Of a stretch of DNA of 45,592 nucleotides, positions 43,675-45,592 are shown one piece after another. The stretch is taken from assembly GCA_947165355.1 (NCBI GenBank), contig CAMUZZ010000006.1:1-45592 (forward strand), written 5' to 3'. Within the stretch, counting starts at the first letter, position 1, and every line of letters starts with the position of its first letter. The DNA is from an uncultured Clostridium sp. Its GTDB lineage: Bacteria; Bacillota; Clostridia; TANB77; CAG-508. The notes beneath the pieces are model-generated. The model was not told where the DNA came from and searched no databases. It was given only the letters and a program-made list of their open reading frames with translations. The position numbers and the translations under genes are program-made.

Positions 43675-44103
43675 TTATTTAGCGAATATGCTCTTTAATT
43701 TGTTGAAAATTCTTTTGAAAAAGTTTTCTTTTTCTTCATTTATTTCAACTGGTAAATTTTGTGATGTTTCCTCTTTAAAAATTGCATCTGGATTATACTT
43801 GTTTAATTTTTCTTGCTCTGCCTTTATTGAGTTTTGATTTAATATTTCATTTATGATGCCTTTTTGTTTTTCGTTTGCAAAATAATTCATATATATAGAT
43901 ACAATTACAGCATTTGCTTCTTTAGATATTTGTTGATCTTTAATATCTATATTCTCATCAAACTCGTACTTGTAGTTTTTATCGCAATTGTTCTCATAAA
44001 ATTGTATTTCAGTTTTTGGTATCATATCATACTCTTCCTTGGGTATGTGCTTTAAAATTTCAAGTACTTCTGTATATGCTCTAGCATACTTTTTATCCAT
44101 CAT
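43675..44103 (-). CDS. Hypothetical protein (142 aa)
   Basis: Not recognised as a named family, though the layout recurs in my general memory of clostridial hypothetical proteins. Visible: an N-terminal amphipathic helix (KKYARAYTEVLEILKHIP), PKTEIQFYENNCDKNYKYEF, ISKEANAVIVSIYMNYF, and a basic C-terminal tail (NFFKRIFNKLKSIF). No membrane segment. GGAGG lies 8 nt before the ATG at 44101-44103; a second ATG follows at once and the frame opens earlier at 44118. It follows the 44-aa gene by 38 nt, so the two are likely one transcript. Confidence 0.72.
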   Translation of the reverse strand: MMDKKYARAYTEVLEILKHIPKEEYDMIPKTEIQFYENNCDKNYKYEFDENIDIKDQQISKEANAVIVSIYMNYFANEKQKGIINEILNQNSIKAEQEKLNKYNPDAIFKEETSQNLPVEINEEKENFFKRIFNKLKSIFAK

Positions 44104-44141
44104 TATATAATCCTCCAATTTTTATCTTTCGTTTTATAGCT

Positions 44142-44276
44142 TTAATGTATCAGTACTTCTTCTTCTTTGTTTTTGTTCAAAACCGAAACTGCATTGTTTA
44201 CATCATCCTTATTAATCCCGCTTTTTAAGGCGTTTTGAACATATTTTTTTATTTTTTTCTCATCATCTAATTCCAT
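44142..44276 (-). CDS. Small protein of 44 aa
   Basis: A short frame starting at the ATG at 44274-44276 with GGAG 6 nt before it: MELDDEKKIKKYVQNALKSG, then INKDDVNNAVSVLNKNKEEE and VLIH. It is highly charged and helical. The position, ribosome binding site and 38-nt gap to the next gene make it likely real. Function unknown; an antitoxin-like or adaptor role would be a guess. Confidence 0.6.
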   Translation of the reverse strand: MELDDEKKIKKYVQNALKSGINKDDVNNAVSVLNKNKEEEVLIH

Positions 44277-44358
44277 ATCCTACTCCACTTATCATATGTT
44301 TTCTGGAAAAATTATATAATAATAATTTTATATAATCAATGTTTTAATAAAAAAAATG

Positions 44359-44398
44359 GAGATGATTCTTTTCAACTAAAGAACCATCTCTTTTCTTA
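44359..44398 (-). terminator. Terminator after ychF
   Basis: GAGATGGTTCTTT pairs with AAAGAATCATCTC on the minus strand (one mismatch), then a long T-run. It lies just beyond the stop codon. Confidence 0.85.
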
Positions 44399-45487
44399 AA
44401 CATTAAATCTAAATAATACTATATCGCCATCTTGCATTATATAGTCTTTTCCTTCAGAACGAAGTAAACCTTTTTCTTTTACAGCATTCATAGAACCTTC
44501 TCTCATTAAATCGTCATATGAAACTATTTCTGCTCTAATAAATCCTCTTTGAATATCTGAATGAATTTTTCCAGCAGCATCTGGAGCTTTAGTTCCTTTT
44601 TTTATTGTCCATGCTCTTACTTCTGGTTCGCCAGCTGTTAGGAATGACATTAAACCTAAAAGATCGTAACTAGACTTAATAACTTTATCTAGTCCTGATT
44701 CTGAAAGTCCTAACATTTCTAGCATTTCTTTCTTTTCATCACCGTCTATTGATGCAAGCTCTTCTTCAATTTTTATGCATAAAGGAATAACTTCAGCACC
44801 TTCTTTTTTAGCAAATTCTTTAACCTTATTAACGTTTTCATCTGTATCAACTGATGCTAATTGCTCTTCTGATACATTTGCTATGTATAATGTTGGTTTA
44901 ATAGTTAATAAAAACGCATCATTTATTAACTCGTTTTCTTCATCAGTTAAAGCAACTGTTCTAGCTGTTTTTCCTTCTTCTAGTGCTTTCTTTAACTTTT
45001 CAAGTACATCAATTTCAGCTTGATATTTTTTATCTGCTTTTAAATTCTTCTTTGCTTTATCTAATCTTTTTTCTATTGTCTCTAGATCAGCAAATATAAG
45101 CTCTAAATTAATTGTTTCTATATCTCTTATTGGATCAATACTTCCGTCTACGTGTACAACATTAGGATCTTCAAAACATCTTACTACTTGTGCAATGCTA
45201 TCTACTTCTCTTATATGAGATAAGAATTTGTTGCCTAATCCTTCTCCTTTGCTTGCACCCTTTACTAATCCGGCAATATCAACAAATTCTATTATTGCAT
45301 GAGTTGTTTTTTCTGGATTATACATTTTTGTTAAATTATCTAATCTCTCGTCTGGTACTGGAACCACACCTATATTTGGCTCTATTGTACAAAATGGATA
45401 ATTTGCACATTCTGCACCAGCATTAGTTATTGCATTAAATAATGTGCTCTTTCCAACATTTGGAAGTCCTACTATTCCAATTTTCAT
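44396..45487 (-). CDS. ychF: Redox-regulated ATPase YchF (Ola1/Obg-related)
   Basis: A P-loop protein of the Obg-HflX-TRAFAC group that prefers ATP. The 363 residues begin with MKIGIVGLPNVGKSTLFNAI (G1), contain FVDIAGLVKGASKGEGLGNKF (switch II region) and LYIANVSEE, where YchF has NxxE in place of NKxD, a central coiled coil (KRLDKAKKNLKADK) and a C-terminal TGS domain (TIKKGTKAPDAAGKIHSDI, then YIMQDGDIVLFRF). AAAGGA precedes the ATG. It has its own promoter. Confidence 0.95.
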   Translation of the reverse strand: MKIGIVGLPNVGKSTLFNAITNAGAECANYPFCTIEPNIGVVPVPDERLDNLTKMYNPEKTTHAIIEFVDIAGLVKGASKGEGLGNKFLSHIREVDSIAQVVRCFEDPNVVHVDGSIDPIRDIETINLELIFADLETIEKRLDKAKKNLKADKKYQAEIDVLEKLKKALEEGKTARTVALTDEENELINDAFLLTIKPTLYIANVSEEQLASVDTDENVNKVKEFAKKEGAEVIPLCIKIEEELASIDGDEKKEMLEMLGLSESGLDKVIKSSYDLLGLMSFLTAGEPEVRAWTIKKGTKAPDAAGKIHSDIQRGFIRAEIVSYDDLMREGSMNAVKEKGLLRSEGKDYIMQDGDIVLFRFNV

Positions 45488-45527
45488 TTAATCAAGTCCT
45501 TTCATTTTTTCAAATACTTCGCTATAT

Positions 45528-45556
45528 AATTTATCACAAATATGCTGTTTTATCAA
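45528..45556 (-). promoter_or_regulatory. Candidate promoter of ychF
   Basis: TTGATA (45551-45556), 17-bp spacer, TAAATT (45528-45533). Confidence 0.45.
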
Positions 45557-45563
45557 GAGCTAA

Positions 45564-45592
45564 TGTGTTATTAGAGAAGGTTCTGTTTAACA
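45564..45592. mobile_element. Inverted-repeat element R1, partial copy at the window edge
   Basis: TGTGTTATTAGAGAAGGTTC then TGTTTAACA: 25 of 29 positions match the left arm of R1 at 10674. The second arm would lie beyond the window. Confidence 0.55.

Overview
The window is AT-rich bacterial DNA from an endospore-forming member of the Bacillota, most likely class Clostridia. The evidence is spoIIP, spoIIM and a spoVAE gene, a Gram-positive LexA, an argS T-box, MreB, a PyrK-type dihydroorotate dehydrogenase, AGGAGG-type ribosome binding sites and near-consensus sigma-A promoters with 17-bp spacers. No 16S, 23S or tRNA gene is visible. Genus cannot be fixed from the sequence.

Layout. (1) 1-8.5 kb, almost all on the minus strand: 5' part of addA, three tandem paralogues of unknown function, spoIIP, rarA, xerD, spoIIM, tmcAL. 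(2) 8.6-15.7 kb: rnhA on plus, then an orphan gene, a cation antiporter, mreB, an anchored protein with lexA, and trpS-obg. (3) 15.8-20.7 kb: an LPXTG-like surface protein with Ig-like repeats, a HEXXH metallopeptidase-like protein, small membrane proteins including SpoVAE, and an HD hydrolase. (4) 20.8-29.2 kb: argS behind a T-box, then HD hydrolases, an Rsm22-family protein, a methyltransferase, a frameshifted P-loop kinase, a Nudix hydrolase and a frameshifted HelD-like helicase. (5) 29.3-33.0 kb, accessory: a stand-alone 5S rRNA-like small RNA gene, a 520-aa orphan, two small orphans and a PF06695 membrane protein. (6) 33.0-38.7 kb: pyrimidine cluster pyrC-pyrK-pyrD-pyrF-pyrE with pyrB beyond an internal terminator. 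(7) 38.7-45.6 kb: Nudix and Ham1-like proteins, membrane proteins, a beta-propeller protein, an MscS channel, a 44-aa small protein and ychF.

How the genes work together. Five pyr genes plus pyrB cover UMP synthesis from carbamoyl phosphate, but carbamoyl phosphate synthetase, pyrR and a uracil permease are not in the window. SpoIIP and SpoIIM are two of the three DMP engulfment proteins; SpoIID is not here. LexA, AddA, RarA and RNase HI concern genome maintenance. Several orphan genes look richer in G+C than their neighbours and each sits behind its own strong promoter.

The most unusual signals are: the 5S rRNA-like RNA at about 29,336-29,548 with its own promoter and terminator; a GGGTTA/TAACCC leader hairpin repeated before each of three tandem paralogues; two dispersed short-repeat families resembling REP-like repeats, one copy of which encodes the C-terminus of the helicase; a PyrB carrying a PyrI-type zinc tail; and two nearby single-base frameshifts. 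All calls are from reading the sequence; no search was run.
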